Below are positions 1-7,119 of a DNA stretch of 64,000 bases, piece by piece (the first letter of the stretch is position 1; each line of letters starts with the position of its first letter). The notes beneath the pieces are model-generated. The model ran no database searches. It saw only the letters and a program-made list of their open reading frames with translations, and was not told the origin of the DNA. Source of the stretch: Sorlinia euscelidii (GTDB lineage: Bacteria > Pseudomonadota > Alphaproteobacteria > Acetobacterales > Acetobacteraceae); NCBI RefSeq assembly GCF_036452155.1, contig NZ_JAWJZY010000005.1, one strand, 5' to 3'. The translations under genes and the position numbers were made by a program.

Positions 1-2
1 CC

Positions 3-722
3 CTGGGTGGCGCATCATGGCCGCGCACCGGGTCAGACGGGGCGTGGACGCGTTATTTCCAGCCCGACATGCTGAACCCGTTTGCACCCGCCAATTGCGG
101 TTTCCGCGCCGCCTTGTCCCCTGCATTTTTCTCAAAGCATGAGGGTGCGGTGCTGAAGAGTGTCACGGCGCATTTTGAGGGACGGAAAAGCCGGGGTGAT
201 ATCACCGTCACGAAAAACGGGTTGGAAGGCGCACCGATTTATGCGCTCTCAGCCCCTTTGCGCCAGCGGATCACCTCGCAGGGTGCGGCAGAACTCCGCA
301 TTGATCTGCGACCGATCATGTCGATGGATCAGTCGCGAGAGAATGTGGCTCGGTTGCGTCCACGGGAATCACAATCGAACCATCTTCGCCGTCTCGGACT
401 CTCACCCGTGGCGCGCGGCCTTTTTCAGGAAGCCTGGTTTGATCATCGTGACGGGTTGGATCTCGCAACCGCCCTGCACAATGTGCCCGTGAGGCTTGAG
501 CAACCGGCGGACATGGCGCGCGCTATTTCTGTGGCGGGGGGCGTGCGGCAGGCGGCGGTTGATTCCGGCTTTATGCTCCGTCAGAGACCGGGGGTTTTCG
601 TCGCGGGGGAAATGCTGGATTGGGAGGCGCCGACCGGTGGTTACCTCTTGCAGGCCTGCTTCTCCACCGGTTATCTCGCCGCTTTATCCGTTGAGAAATG
701 GCTGACTCGACATGCGGGCTGA
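3..722 (+). CDS. HI0933/PP_4765-like NAD(P)/FAD-dependent flavoprotein, 5' truncated by the window
   Basis: The reading frame is open at the left edge, so the N-terminal FAD-binding Rossmann part lies outside the window and about 239 residues remain. The visible part begins with LGGASWPRTGSDGAW and ends with GEMLDWEAPTGGYLLQACFSTG, which are typical of the HI0933-like family of uncharacterised flavoproteins: the second block contributes to the C-terminal FAD-binding end, and the first is the family-specific segment after the nucleotide fold. An ATG at position 69 is internal, because conserved sequence continues upstream of it. The substrate of this family is unknown. The next gene starts 15 bases downstream on the same strand. 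The family call is by recall of conserved segments, not by search. Confidence 0.8.
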   Translation: MGGASWPRTGSDGAWTRYFQPDMLNPFAPANCGFRAALSPAFFSKHEGAVLKSVTAHFEGRKSRGDITVTKNGLEGAPIYALSAPLRQRITSQGAAELRIDLRPIMSMDQSRENVARLRPRESQSNHLRRLGLSPVARGLFQEAWFDHRDGLDLATALHNVPVRLEQPADMARAISVAGGVRQAAVDSGFMLRQRPGVFVAGEMLDWEAPTGGYLLQACFSTGYLAALSVEKWLTRHAG

Positions 723-737
723 GGTATCGATGCGTTT

Positions 738-2204
738 ATGAATGCGGCAATCTCCCTGGGGCAGGGCCAGGATGGACACGATGTCCTGCTCAACCTGCCG
801 GAACTTCTTGCGACGCGCCTGTTGGTGCAGGGCAATTCCGGTTCAGGCAAGTCCCATCTTCTGCGTCGCCTGCTTGAGCAAACCGCCACAACCGTGCAAC
901 AGGTCGTGATCGACCCGGAAGGCGATTTTATTGCCTTGGCGGAACGCTATGGCCACCTGATCGTCGATGCGGCGGATCAAAGCGACACCACCTTGCGCGC
1001 TGCGGGTGAGCGGGCGCGCATCCATCGCGCCTCCGTTATTCTGACGCTGGAGAGTCTCGATGCGGAGCGGCAGCTTCGCGCTGTCGCGGCTTTTCTGACG
1101 GGGATGTTTGAGGTGGCGCGCAGTCACTGGTATCCGGTGCTGGTCATCGTCGATGAGGCGCAGCTTTTTGCCCCGGCCGCCGGCGGCGACACGTCGGATG
1201 AAGCCCGTCGCCTTTCCCTTAATGCCATGACAAACCTGATGTGCCGTGGGCGCAAGCGTGGCCTTGCCGGTGTCATCGCAACCCAGCGCCTTGCCAAACT
1301 CGCCAAGAATGTCGCGGCGGAAGCCTCAAACTTCCTTATGGGCCGCACATTTCTGGATATTGATATGGTGCGGGCCGCCGATCTGCTGGGGATGGAGAAA
1401 CGTCTGGCAGAGGGGTTTCGCGACCTCGCGCGCGGGCAGTTTATGGCATTGGGGCCTGCTTTAAGCCGCCGCCCTCTCAAGGTGATGATCGGCGCGGTTG
1501 AAACGCGCAGCATGGCGGCCGGGCCGGAATTATTGCCGTTTGAGGCAATGCGGGGTGAGGATCTGCGCGATATCATCCTTGAGCCGGTGGCCAGCTTCAC
1601 CGCCCCGCCACCGCGTGAGCCCCGACCGCCACCGCCGGACCTCCTTAAACAATTGGAGGCCTACACGGCCGAGCGGCAGAAACCCTCAGATAATGCGCCC
1701 GGGCAGGCGGCGGCCCTGATGGAGGAGGCCAGTCCGGAGGATGTATGGAAGATGGTCGAGGCCGTCCATTTTGAGAGCGAAGCGGCGTCGCGGCCGCTTC
1801 CCGCTCTGTTTCAGGATTTCCAACTCCGGGCGCGCATCAGCCAGGTTGATGTGACGCCAATCGGGCCGGAGAGCTTTCGCCTCATCCTGGGTGGCATCCG
1901 TGCCGGGGTGGATTATGCCTATGCGCAGGGGGCGATCTGGGCCGAGGCTGTCAAGATCGCGGCGGCCCTGCCTGAGGATGTGCAGGGGGTCGGCCTTCTG
2001 CTCGCTTTTGCGGCGCAGCAAACCGCACCCTGCCCGAATGACGCCGCGATTGCGGCCGCCTACGGCACATTTTCCCTCGGGCGCGCCCGGCGGCAATTGA
2101 CCTATTTGCAGGAGCAGCACGTTATCGTGGTGCAGGAGAGTAATCGGGGCCGCCGCGTCGCCTTTATCGGGACGGAATGGCAGACAGACTGGGCCCCGGC
2201 CTGA
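738..2204 (+). CDS. HerA/DUF87-like ATP-binding protein
   Basis: A 488-residue P-loop ATPase of the HerA/FtsK-like DUF87 group. The Walker A motif GNSGSGKS is at residues 32-39 and Walker B VLVIVDE at about 134-140. An arginine-rich stretch (CRGRKRG) and an ATQR sensor-like motif follow, as in hexameric translocases. The C-terminal 200 residues begin with a proline-rich linker (PPPREPRPPPPD) and look alpha-helical, possibly winged-helix. Classical archaeal HerA works with the nuclease NurA in DNA end processing; no NurA-like gene is next to it, so the role here is open. It follows the flavoprotein gene by 15 bases and may share its transcript. Confidence 0.8.
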   Translation: MNAAISLGQGQDGHDVLLNLPELLATRLLVQGNSGSGKSHLLRRLLEQTATTVQQVVIDPEGDFIALAERYGHLIVDAADQSDTTLRAAGERARIHRASVILTLESLDAERQLRAVAAFLTGMFEVARSHWYPVLVIVDEAQLFAPAAGGDTSDEARRLSLNAMTNLMCRGRKRGLAGVIATQRLAKLAKNVAAEASNFLMGRTFLDIDMVRAADLLGMEKRLAEGFRDLARGQFMALGPALSRRPLKVMIGAVETRSMAAGPELLPFEAMRGEDLRDIILEPVASFTAPPPREPRPPPPDLLKQLEAYTAERQKPSDNAPGQAAALMEEASPEDVWKMVEAVHFESEAASRPLPALFQDFQLRARISQVDVTPIGPESFRLILGGIRAGVDYAYAQGAIWAEAVKIAAALPEDVQGVGLLLAFAAQQTAPCPNDAAIAAAYGTFSLGRARRQLTYLQEQHVIVVQESNRGRRVAFIGTEWQTDWAPA

Positions 2205-2255
2205 GCCCTCCTGACGCTTGTAAGCCGATATGAGTGCACTGGGGGAGGCCGCTTG

Positions 2256-2453
2256 ATGACGAATGATGAACTCGTTGTGATCCGCCAGATCAATGGCGAC
2301 GACGCCGTGTATGACGCCCATCTCTCTGGTTACGATGTGATCGTGCCGGTGCAAATTCACCATCACGGTCCGCATCACGCCATCAAGCACCACATGAAGG
2401 AGATCTTCTTCTCCGCGGCGCTTATCATCGATATGACGGTGAAGGCCGCGTGA
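2256..2453 (+). CDS. Small hypothetical protein (65 aa), His-rich
   Basis: A short frame with a very good ribosome-binding site (GGGGGAGG at 2241-2248) about 8 bases before the ATG at 2256. An in-frame TTG lies one codon earlier. The product is acidic at the N-terminus and has the histidine-rich segment QIHHHGPHHAIKHH in the middle, which could bind a metal. I see no signal peptide or confident membrane helix, and I do not recognise the family. It lies 51 bases after the HerA-like gene on the same strand. The strong Shine-Dalgarno and balanced composition support a real gene, but conservation could not be tested. Confidence 0.5.
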   Translation: MTNDELVVIRQINGDDAVYDAHLSGYDVIVPVQIHHHGPHHAIKHHMKEIFFSAALIIDMTVKAA

Positions 2454-2904
2454 GGATGGGGGGGGAAATTTTCGCACATGCGCGGTCGCCTGAAAACGGC
2501 CTGAAACGGCACGGCTTCTGAGGCGTGTAACGCATCCCACGCGTCGGCCCGTATAACGGCAAATCAGGCTCCGAAGCCGATGCGCTTTTCTCGACCGGGC
2601 GACCGATCTCCGGCGGTGCTGGAGGGTTGCAGCGGGTAGCAACAGCACATAGGCCAAGCCACCTCCGCGGAATAATCATCTGCATCACGAGATAATCGAA
2701 CCGGCGTTCCCCGTCGGGCCCGCATAGATTGCTGGTCATCATGAGTTATATTCACAAATTGATTGGGCGGCCGCGCTGTTTCGCGCCAGACATTCATGAG
2801 AATAATTCATATCCGTAAGCAAATTACCGACACTAATCATCACGCGCCCGGAGCCCTACCTTGTAGAGACTGTGCGAAAGCCCCGATCTGGAGGAAGGGT
2901 CACG
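2454..2904 (+). other. Gene-free region (about 450 bp) before the accessory block
   Basis: No frame here looks like a real protein; the minus-strand frames are arginine/proline-rich and have no plausible start signal. A run of eight G sits at 2458-2465. The sequence becomes more AT-rich from about 2740 to 2840, the likely promoter area for the SDR gene. I looked for a copy of the 3' end of the tRNA-Arg gene at 6832-6908, as expected for the far attachment site of an island, and found only a short coincidental match (aatcgaacc near 2696), which is not enough. Confidence 0.5.
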
Positions 2905-3672
2905 ATGATGACGGCAAAATTCAACTATGGCGGTAAGGTCGCCTTCATTACTGGCGCCGGCACCGGGATCGGACGCGCAGCCGCTCTTGCATTCGCGAGA
3001 GCAGGCGCGAACGTCGCGATCGTCGGCCTTAACGACGACAGCAACAAGGAAACTCTCAAGCTGGTCGAGGCGGCCAACGGCCGCGCCATTGCGCTGCTGG
3101 CCGACGTCGCCAATGAGACAGAAGTAGAGGCCGCTATTAACAGGACGGTCGAGATTTTCGGTCGTTTGGATTTCGCTTTCAATAATGCGGGCGTCGAGCA
3201 ACCAGGCATGTTGTTCGGTGAACTTAACAATGACGAGTGGCGCCGACAGATCGCAGTCAATCTCGGCGGCGTCTACTTCTGCATGAAGCACCAGATCGGG
3301 CAGATGCTGAAACAGGGCGGCGGCGTGATCATCAATACTGGCTCGGGTGCCGCCGCGAAAGGTTTCCCCAGGCAGGCCGCATATTGCGCCGCGAAGTTTG
3401 GCGTCGTCGGCCTCAGTAAGGGGGTTGCACTTGATTATGCCGACAGGAACATCCGTGTGAACGTCGTGTCGCCCGGTATCATTGCGACGCCGATGATGGA
3501 TCGCTTCTCCGGCGGCACAGAGGAAGGTCGCAGGAAGGTCATCGCCCAGGAACCAATCGGCCGAATGGGGCGACCCGAAGAGATCGCTGGCACGGTCCTG
3601 TGGCTCTGCTCGGATGTTGCGGCCTTCACCACGGGAGCGAACATCATCGTCGATGGCGGCCAGACGACCTGA
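2905..3672 (+). CDS. SDR family NAD(P)-dependent oxidoreductase
   Basis: A 255-residue classical short-chain dehydrogenase/reductase. It has the cofactor-binding motif TGAGTGIG (residues 16-23), NNAG at 93-96, and the catalytic Ser147, Tyr160 and Lys164 (YCAAK). The C-terminal end VDGGQTT is also typical of the family. The start is the ATG at 2905, preceded by ggaggaaggg; an upstream in-frame GTG at 2872 would add 11 poorly conserved residues. Such enzymes oxidise or reduce alcohols, ketones or sugars, and the substrate cannot be read from the sequence. It is followed by an exported alpha/beta hydrolase and a LysR regulator, a grouping often seen in acquired catabolic or detoxification cassettes. 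Confidence 0.9.
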   Translation: MMTAKFNYGGKVAFITGAGTGIGRAAALAFARAGANVAIVGLNDDSNKETLKLVEAANGRAIALLADVANETEVEAAINRTVEIFGRLDFAFNNAGVEQPGMLFGELNNDEWRRQIAVNLGGVYFCMKHQIGQMLKQGGGVIINTGSGAAAKGFPRQAAYCAAKFGVVGLSKGVALDYADRNIRVNVVSPGIIATPMMDRFSGGTEEGRRKVIAQEPIGRMGRPEEIAGTVLWLCSDVAAFTTGANIIVDGGQTT

Positions 3673-3777
3673 AGCCGCCCGGGCGCGATTCACGAATCAA
3701 GCGCGACGCCGCAAATGACGCAGGCGACCTGATCGCGGGGCTGAGTCCGCCCATATCGATCGAAAAAGGAGACGGAC

Positions 3778-4881
3778 ATGAGTGGACAAAGTGAACTCCG
3801 GATCAACACCGAACAAGGGGCGGTTGAGGATCCCGGGCGGCGAAACCTCCTCAGGTTATCCGGCGTAAGTGCGGCCGCCCTGGGCGCCGCATCGTTACTG
3901 CCAACGCCTAATGCAGAGGCTCACACCATGACAAATGACTGGGATAAGGTGTTTCCCCGAAGCGCCAACGTCGACCATCAAAAAATCTCTTTCAAAAACC
4001 GCTATGGCATCACCCTGGCTGGTGATCTCTATCTCCCCAAAAACCGCGCCAACGGTCGCCTGGCGGCGCTGGCGGTCGGCGGGCCATTTGGGGCGGTCAA
4101 AGAGCAATCGTCCGGCCTTTACGCGCAGACCATGGCGGAGCGCGGTTTCGTCACCCTGGCCTTCGATCCGTCTTACACCGGGGAAAGTGGCGGGGCACCC
4201 CGCAATGTTGCCTCACCCGATATCAACACTGAGGATTTCATGGCGGCCATCGACTCTCTCGGCCTGCACGACGCGGTCGACCGCGAACGGATCGGCGTCA
4301 TCGGCATCTGCGGCTGGGGCGGGATGGCGTTGAGCGCTGCGGCGGTGGATAAGCGCGTCAAGGCCGTCGTCGCCAGCACCATGTACGACATGACCCGGGT
4401 TATGTCGAAGGGCTATAATGACAGCATGACGCTTGAACAGCGTACGCAGACCCTCGAACAATTGAGCCGGCAGCGCTGGACAGATGCGGAGCGCGGCACC
4501 CCTAACTATCAGCCGCGCTACAACGTCGAGCGCAAGGGCGAGCCGTTCATGATCGACTACCACGACTACTATATGACGCCGCGCGGTTATCACCCGCGCG
4601 CTGTCAATTCCGGCAATGCCTGGACGATTACAACGCCTCTGCCTTTTAATAATCTTCCCATCCTGACCTGCATTTCGGAGATTTCGCCGCGCCCGGTCTT
4701 GTTCGTTCACGGTGAGAAGGCCCACTCGCTGTACTTCGCCCAAACCGCCTATGCGGCTGCAGCGGAACCGAAGGAGCTGATGATCATCGCCGGCGCCAGT
4801 CACACCGATCTCTACGACAAAATGGATGTGATACCGTTTGACAGGCTGCAATCGTTCTTCAACCAGCACCTTGCCGCGTGA
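3778..4881 (+). CDS. Tat-exported alpha/beta hydrolase with a cysteine nucleophile (YcjY/dienelactone-hydrolase-like)
   Basis: A 367-residue alpha/beta hydrolase. The N-terminus has a twin-arginine signal (GRRNLLRLSG, Arg21-Arg22), a hydrophobic alanine-rich stretch and a plausible cleavage site after AEA near residue 48, so the mature enzyme is predicted periplasmic. The nucleophile elbow reads GICGWGG with Cys178 where most hydrolases have Ser. A later acidic residue (VHGEKAHS) and His342 (GASHTD) complete a likely triad. The same elbow pattern is known in dienelactone hydrolases and the YcjY-like group. The ATG at 3778 has the ribosome site aaaaggagacgg. It lies 105 bases after the SDR gene. 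The natural substrate is unknown. Confidence 0.85.
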   Translation: MSGQSELRINTEQGAVEDPGRRNLLRLSGVSAAALGAASLLPTPNAEAHTMTNDWDKVFPRSANVDHQKISFKNRYGITLAGDLYLPKNRANGRLAALAVGGPFGAVKEQSSGLYAQTMAERGFVTLAFDPSYTGESGGAPRNVASPDINTEDFMAAIDSLGLHDAVDRERIGVIGICGWGGMALSAAAVDKRVKAVVASTMYDMTRVMSKGYNDSMTLEQRTQTLEQLSRQRWTDAERGTPNYQPRYNVERKGEPFMIDYHDYYMTPRGYHPRAVNSGNAWTITTPLPFNNLPILTCISEISPRPVLFVHGEKAHSLYFAQTAYAAAAEPKELMIIAGASHTDLYDKMDVIPFDRLQSFFNQHLAA

Positions 4882-5014
4882 AGCGAGCAGGAACTGACAC
4901 CTATAGCTCATGGAAGATAAATAGAGACCGGGGGACAAGGGCATGTTCAAGTCGTTTCGCGGCGACGCCGTCATCGAACCTGGATTGGCTGAACCTGTCA
5001 TGGCTCAAGATCAT

Positions 5015-5262
5015 ATGCGCATCCTATCTGACTGGGGCGAGGTGGCTGCCGATCTCGTCGACAATCAGGCCGCACGATCGCTCGGATGCTGCTGCTCACC
5101 GTCGAACTAAGCGACCATCTCCGACAGGAGAAGACGCGCAATCTTCTTGCCCCGCTGCCAGGGATCATCATGTTCGGGAGGATATCCGGTGACATGGCAA
5201 TTCTCGACCGTCTGGGCGCCATCACAATGCCCATCGAAGCTGCCGACTGTCCGCCATCCGGA
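5015..5262 (+). pseudogene. Remnant of a cyclophilin-like domain protein (frameshifted, internally deleted)
   Basis: The ATG at 5015 opens a frame reading MRILSDWGEVAADLVDNQAA that stops at 5110. The protein sense then continues in another frame from about 5086 with MLLLTVELSDHLRQEKTRNL and later GIIMFGRISGDMAI. Put together, these segments resemble the cyclophilin-like fold family, in which the L-x-D-N-x-A-A-R segment is followed by a P-L-T-x-E-L block and ends near a LGR-like segment. A loss of about four bases around 5083 and a larger deletion around 5160 would explain the present state. Family assignment is by recall and moderately uncertain; that the two halves belong together is inferred. 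Confidence 0.45.
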
Positions 5263-5347
5263 CGGTCGGTCGATGCGCCATCGAATAGCTGTATTTTCCC
5301 GCTTTCAGCTTTATTATCGGAAGCAGAAGCGTGAAAAGGAATTATGA

Positions 5348-6241
5348 GTGCACCGCCAGAACGTTAACGACATGCTTGCTTTTCTGGCCGTCGGACGAGA
5401 GCGCAGCTTCACCAGGGCAGCTGCGCGGTTCGGGATTTCTCAGTCGGCCTTGAGCCATACGATCCGTCAGCTCGAGGCTCGCCTGGGCGTGCGCCTGCTC
5501 ACGCGCACCACGCGGGCGGTCGCACCGACAGAGGCTGGTGAGAGGCTGCTGGACAGGATCGGCCCGCACTTTGACCAGATCGAGATTGAGATCGATGCTC
5601 TGAACGCGTTGCGCGAAACTTTGGCAGGGACAATCAGAATCAACGCGTCGGACTACGCCATCAGCAGCGTGCTTTGGCCGAAACTCAAGATGTTTCTTCC
5701 GAAGTATCCCGACATCAGGATCGAACTTCTGCTCGATAATGGTCTGACTGACATTGTCTCCGAACGCTTTGACGCGGGCGTTCGGATGGGCGAGCAACTC
5801 GCGAAAGATATGATATCCGCTCGTATCGGGCCCGATATTCGTTTCGCGGTCGTCGCCACTGAAGCGTATTTCTCGCGTCGCACCATCCCGGAACGACCTC
5901 AGGATCTGACGCAGCACAACTGCATAAATTATCGGTTTCCCACGTCAGGCGGGCTTTATGTCTGGGAGTTCGAAGAGCGGGGTCGCGAGATCAAAGTTAA
6001 AGTTGATGGCCAACTCGTCTTCAACAACATCTTTCATGTCCTCGATGCTGCACGCGCCGGCCATGGAGTAGCTTACGTTCCTGAGGAAATCGCGATTCCT
6101 CATATAGAAGAGGGTTGTCTCCGGCGCGTTCTGGAGGATTGGTGTCCTTATTGGGACGGCTATCACCTCTATTACCCGAGCCGCCGCCAATCATCGCCCG
6201 CCTTCGTGACGTTCGTCGAGGCGATGCGCCACCGCGGATGA
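5348..6241 (+). CDS. LysR family transcriptional regulator
   Basis: A 297-residue LysR-type regulator. The N-terminal winged helix-turn-helix is clear (FTRAAARFGISQSALSHTIR, then a long linker helix), followed by a LysR substrate-binding domain that begins near TIRINASDYAISSVLWPKL. The start is most likely the GTG at 5348, with aaagga 8 bases upstream; the ATG at 5345 hits a stop after seven codons. LysR proteins usually sense a metabolite and control neighbouring genes, so the SDR and hydrolase genes upstream are the obvious candidates. It is, unusually, on the same strand as them rather than divergent, although the decayed gene between suggests rearrangement. The inducer is unknown. Confidence 0.88.
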   Translation: MHRQNVNDMLAFLAVGRERSFTRAAARFGISQSALSHTIRQLEARLGVRLLTRTTRAVAPTEAGERLLDRIGPHFDQIEIEIDALNALRETLAGTIRINASDYAISSVLWPKLKMFLPKYPDIRIELLLDNGLTDIVSERFDAGVRMGEQLAKDMISARIGPDIRFAVVATEAYFSRRTIPERPQDLTQHNCINYRFPTSGGLYVWEFEERGREIKVKVDGQLVFNNIFHVLDAARAGHGVAYVPEEIAIPHIEEGCLRRVLEDWCPYWDGYHLYYPSRRQSSPAFVTFVEAMRHRG

Positions 6242-6831
6242 CCACGGCCATCTAGTTGGTCCTACCTGACGGTGCCTGAAATGCGACCCTTCACCATCTG
6301 CCGCATAGGGACCGTCGGCAAAAGCGAGCTTGACGGTCTATCGACTGAGGTTGTGTTTCACCGAAACATCGCCGATTTTTGCGAGCGAGCGCTCATCCGT
6401 GAGAGTCGCAGCCCGCCGCGGCTTCCCGGTGAGGGACGGATCCCCACCCGCCTGGATCTCGTTTTTTTTAAGCGTGCACCGCGTCGCGTGCGGCCGCCAA
6501 TGAGACGTCAGGGTAGCTGCCGATGGCGAGACGCTTCGCAATTCCTGCCCAGCGGTATTACAGATACCAGAACCGCGCTCCTGTGGTTCTAACACCGAGA
6601 TACAGGGCGCCAGCGTCTGAAACGCGATATCGCTTCCCTTTTGCGGCTCACTTCCTACTTTTTATATCCGTTAACACGTGACCCCCACCCTTTTTTCGTT
6701 GCCCCCAAATTTGCCCCCAAATTCGTGCGCTTGCATGATAAGGGGTGAGAAGCCATGAGAAGAGTTTATGGCGGGAAACCGGGTAAAATCAAGGGTCGTG
6801 AGTGGGGATGAGAAGCCGTGATAACGGTTAT
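6242..6831 (+). other. Gene-free, decayed stretch beside tRNA-Arg
   Basis: Almost 600 bases without a convincing gene. A minus-strand frame at 6338-6595 (85 residues) and its continuation past a stop codon (VKLAFADGPYAAD) faintly resemble a fragment of an IS5-type transposase, but the match is too short to call. The right part holds a perfect tandem repeat (listed separately) and is AT-rich around 6650-6700. The stretch looks like remains of mobile DNA between the LysR gene and the tRNA 3' end. Confidence 0.4.
6699..6722. repeat. Perfect tandem 12-bp repeat (2 copies of ttgcccccaaat)
   Basis: Two exact head-to-tail copies, 6699-6710 and 6711-6722, lie about 110 bases from the encoded CCA end of tRNA-Arg. 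Read on the minus strand the unit is atttgggggcaa. G-run repeats of this kind are known near integrase genes and attachment regions of tRNA-associated islands, where they can be arm-type binding sites. No integrase gene remains here, so this role is inference. Confidence 0.6.
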
Positions 6832-6908
6832 TGGCGGACCCGAAAGGATTCGAACCTTCGACCTTCGCCTTCGGAGGGCGACGCTCTATCCAGCTGAGCT
6901 ACGGGTCC
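6832..6908 (-). tRNA. tRNA-Arg (anticodon CCG), CCA end encoded
   Basis: The minus strand folds as a cloverleaf. The acceptor stem is GGACCCG (6908-6902) paired with CGGGTCC (6842-6836), followed by discriminator G and an encoded CCA (6834-6832). The D arm contains GCTCAGCTGGATAGAGC, the anticodon loop is CTCCGAA giving anticodon CCG, and the T arm contains GGTTCGAATCC. It decodes CGG arginine codons. It is transcribed opposite to polA, and its 3' end faces the accessory block at 2.9-6.8 kb, the side on which site-specific integration at tRNA genes places foreign DNA. Confidence 0.95.
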
Positions 6909-7119
6909 ATCGGGATGTTGCATAGCCAATTTCCCGCCCCGACGCCAGAGCCATGCCGTAAAAACTTGCGTCCGCCGCCATGAAGGCCCGATCCGTCGGC
7001 TAAACGCCGCTTTCTTGCATAAGAATCCGCTTTCCGGCAGGATCGGAACGCGGCCAGGCCCGTTTTAAAAAGCGTCACAGATTGAGCCTGCATAGACTGA
7101 GAGACAGGGTGTCACATTG

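Noticed and set aside
671..889. Minus-strand frame over the flavoprotein/HerA junction
   Set aside because: Arg/Ser-rich shadow of two well-supported plus-strand genes.
1686..2657. Long minus-strand frame (323 aa) across the HerA-like gene
   Set aside because: Opposite-strand shadow; composition is not protein-like and the plus strand carries Walker A and B motifs.
2690..2710. Possible tRNA 3'-end duplicate (island attL)
   Set aside because: Match to the tRNA-Arg T arm is only about eight bases; chance cannot be excluded.
2833..3693. Minus-strand frame (286 aa) over the SDR gene
   Set aside because: The plus strand encodes a textbook SDR with all catalytic residues.
4213..5001. Minus-strand frame (262 aa) over the hydrolase gene
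   Set aside because: Shadow of the hydrolase gene; no start signal or recognisable motif.
6272..6592. 106-residue plus-strand frame before tRNA-Arg
   Set aside because: Probably antisense of mobile-element debris; no ribosome site and an Arg/Pro-rich composition.
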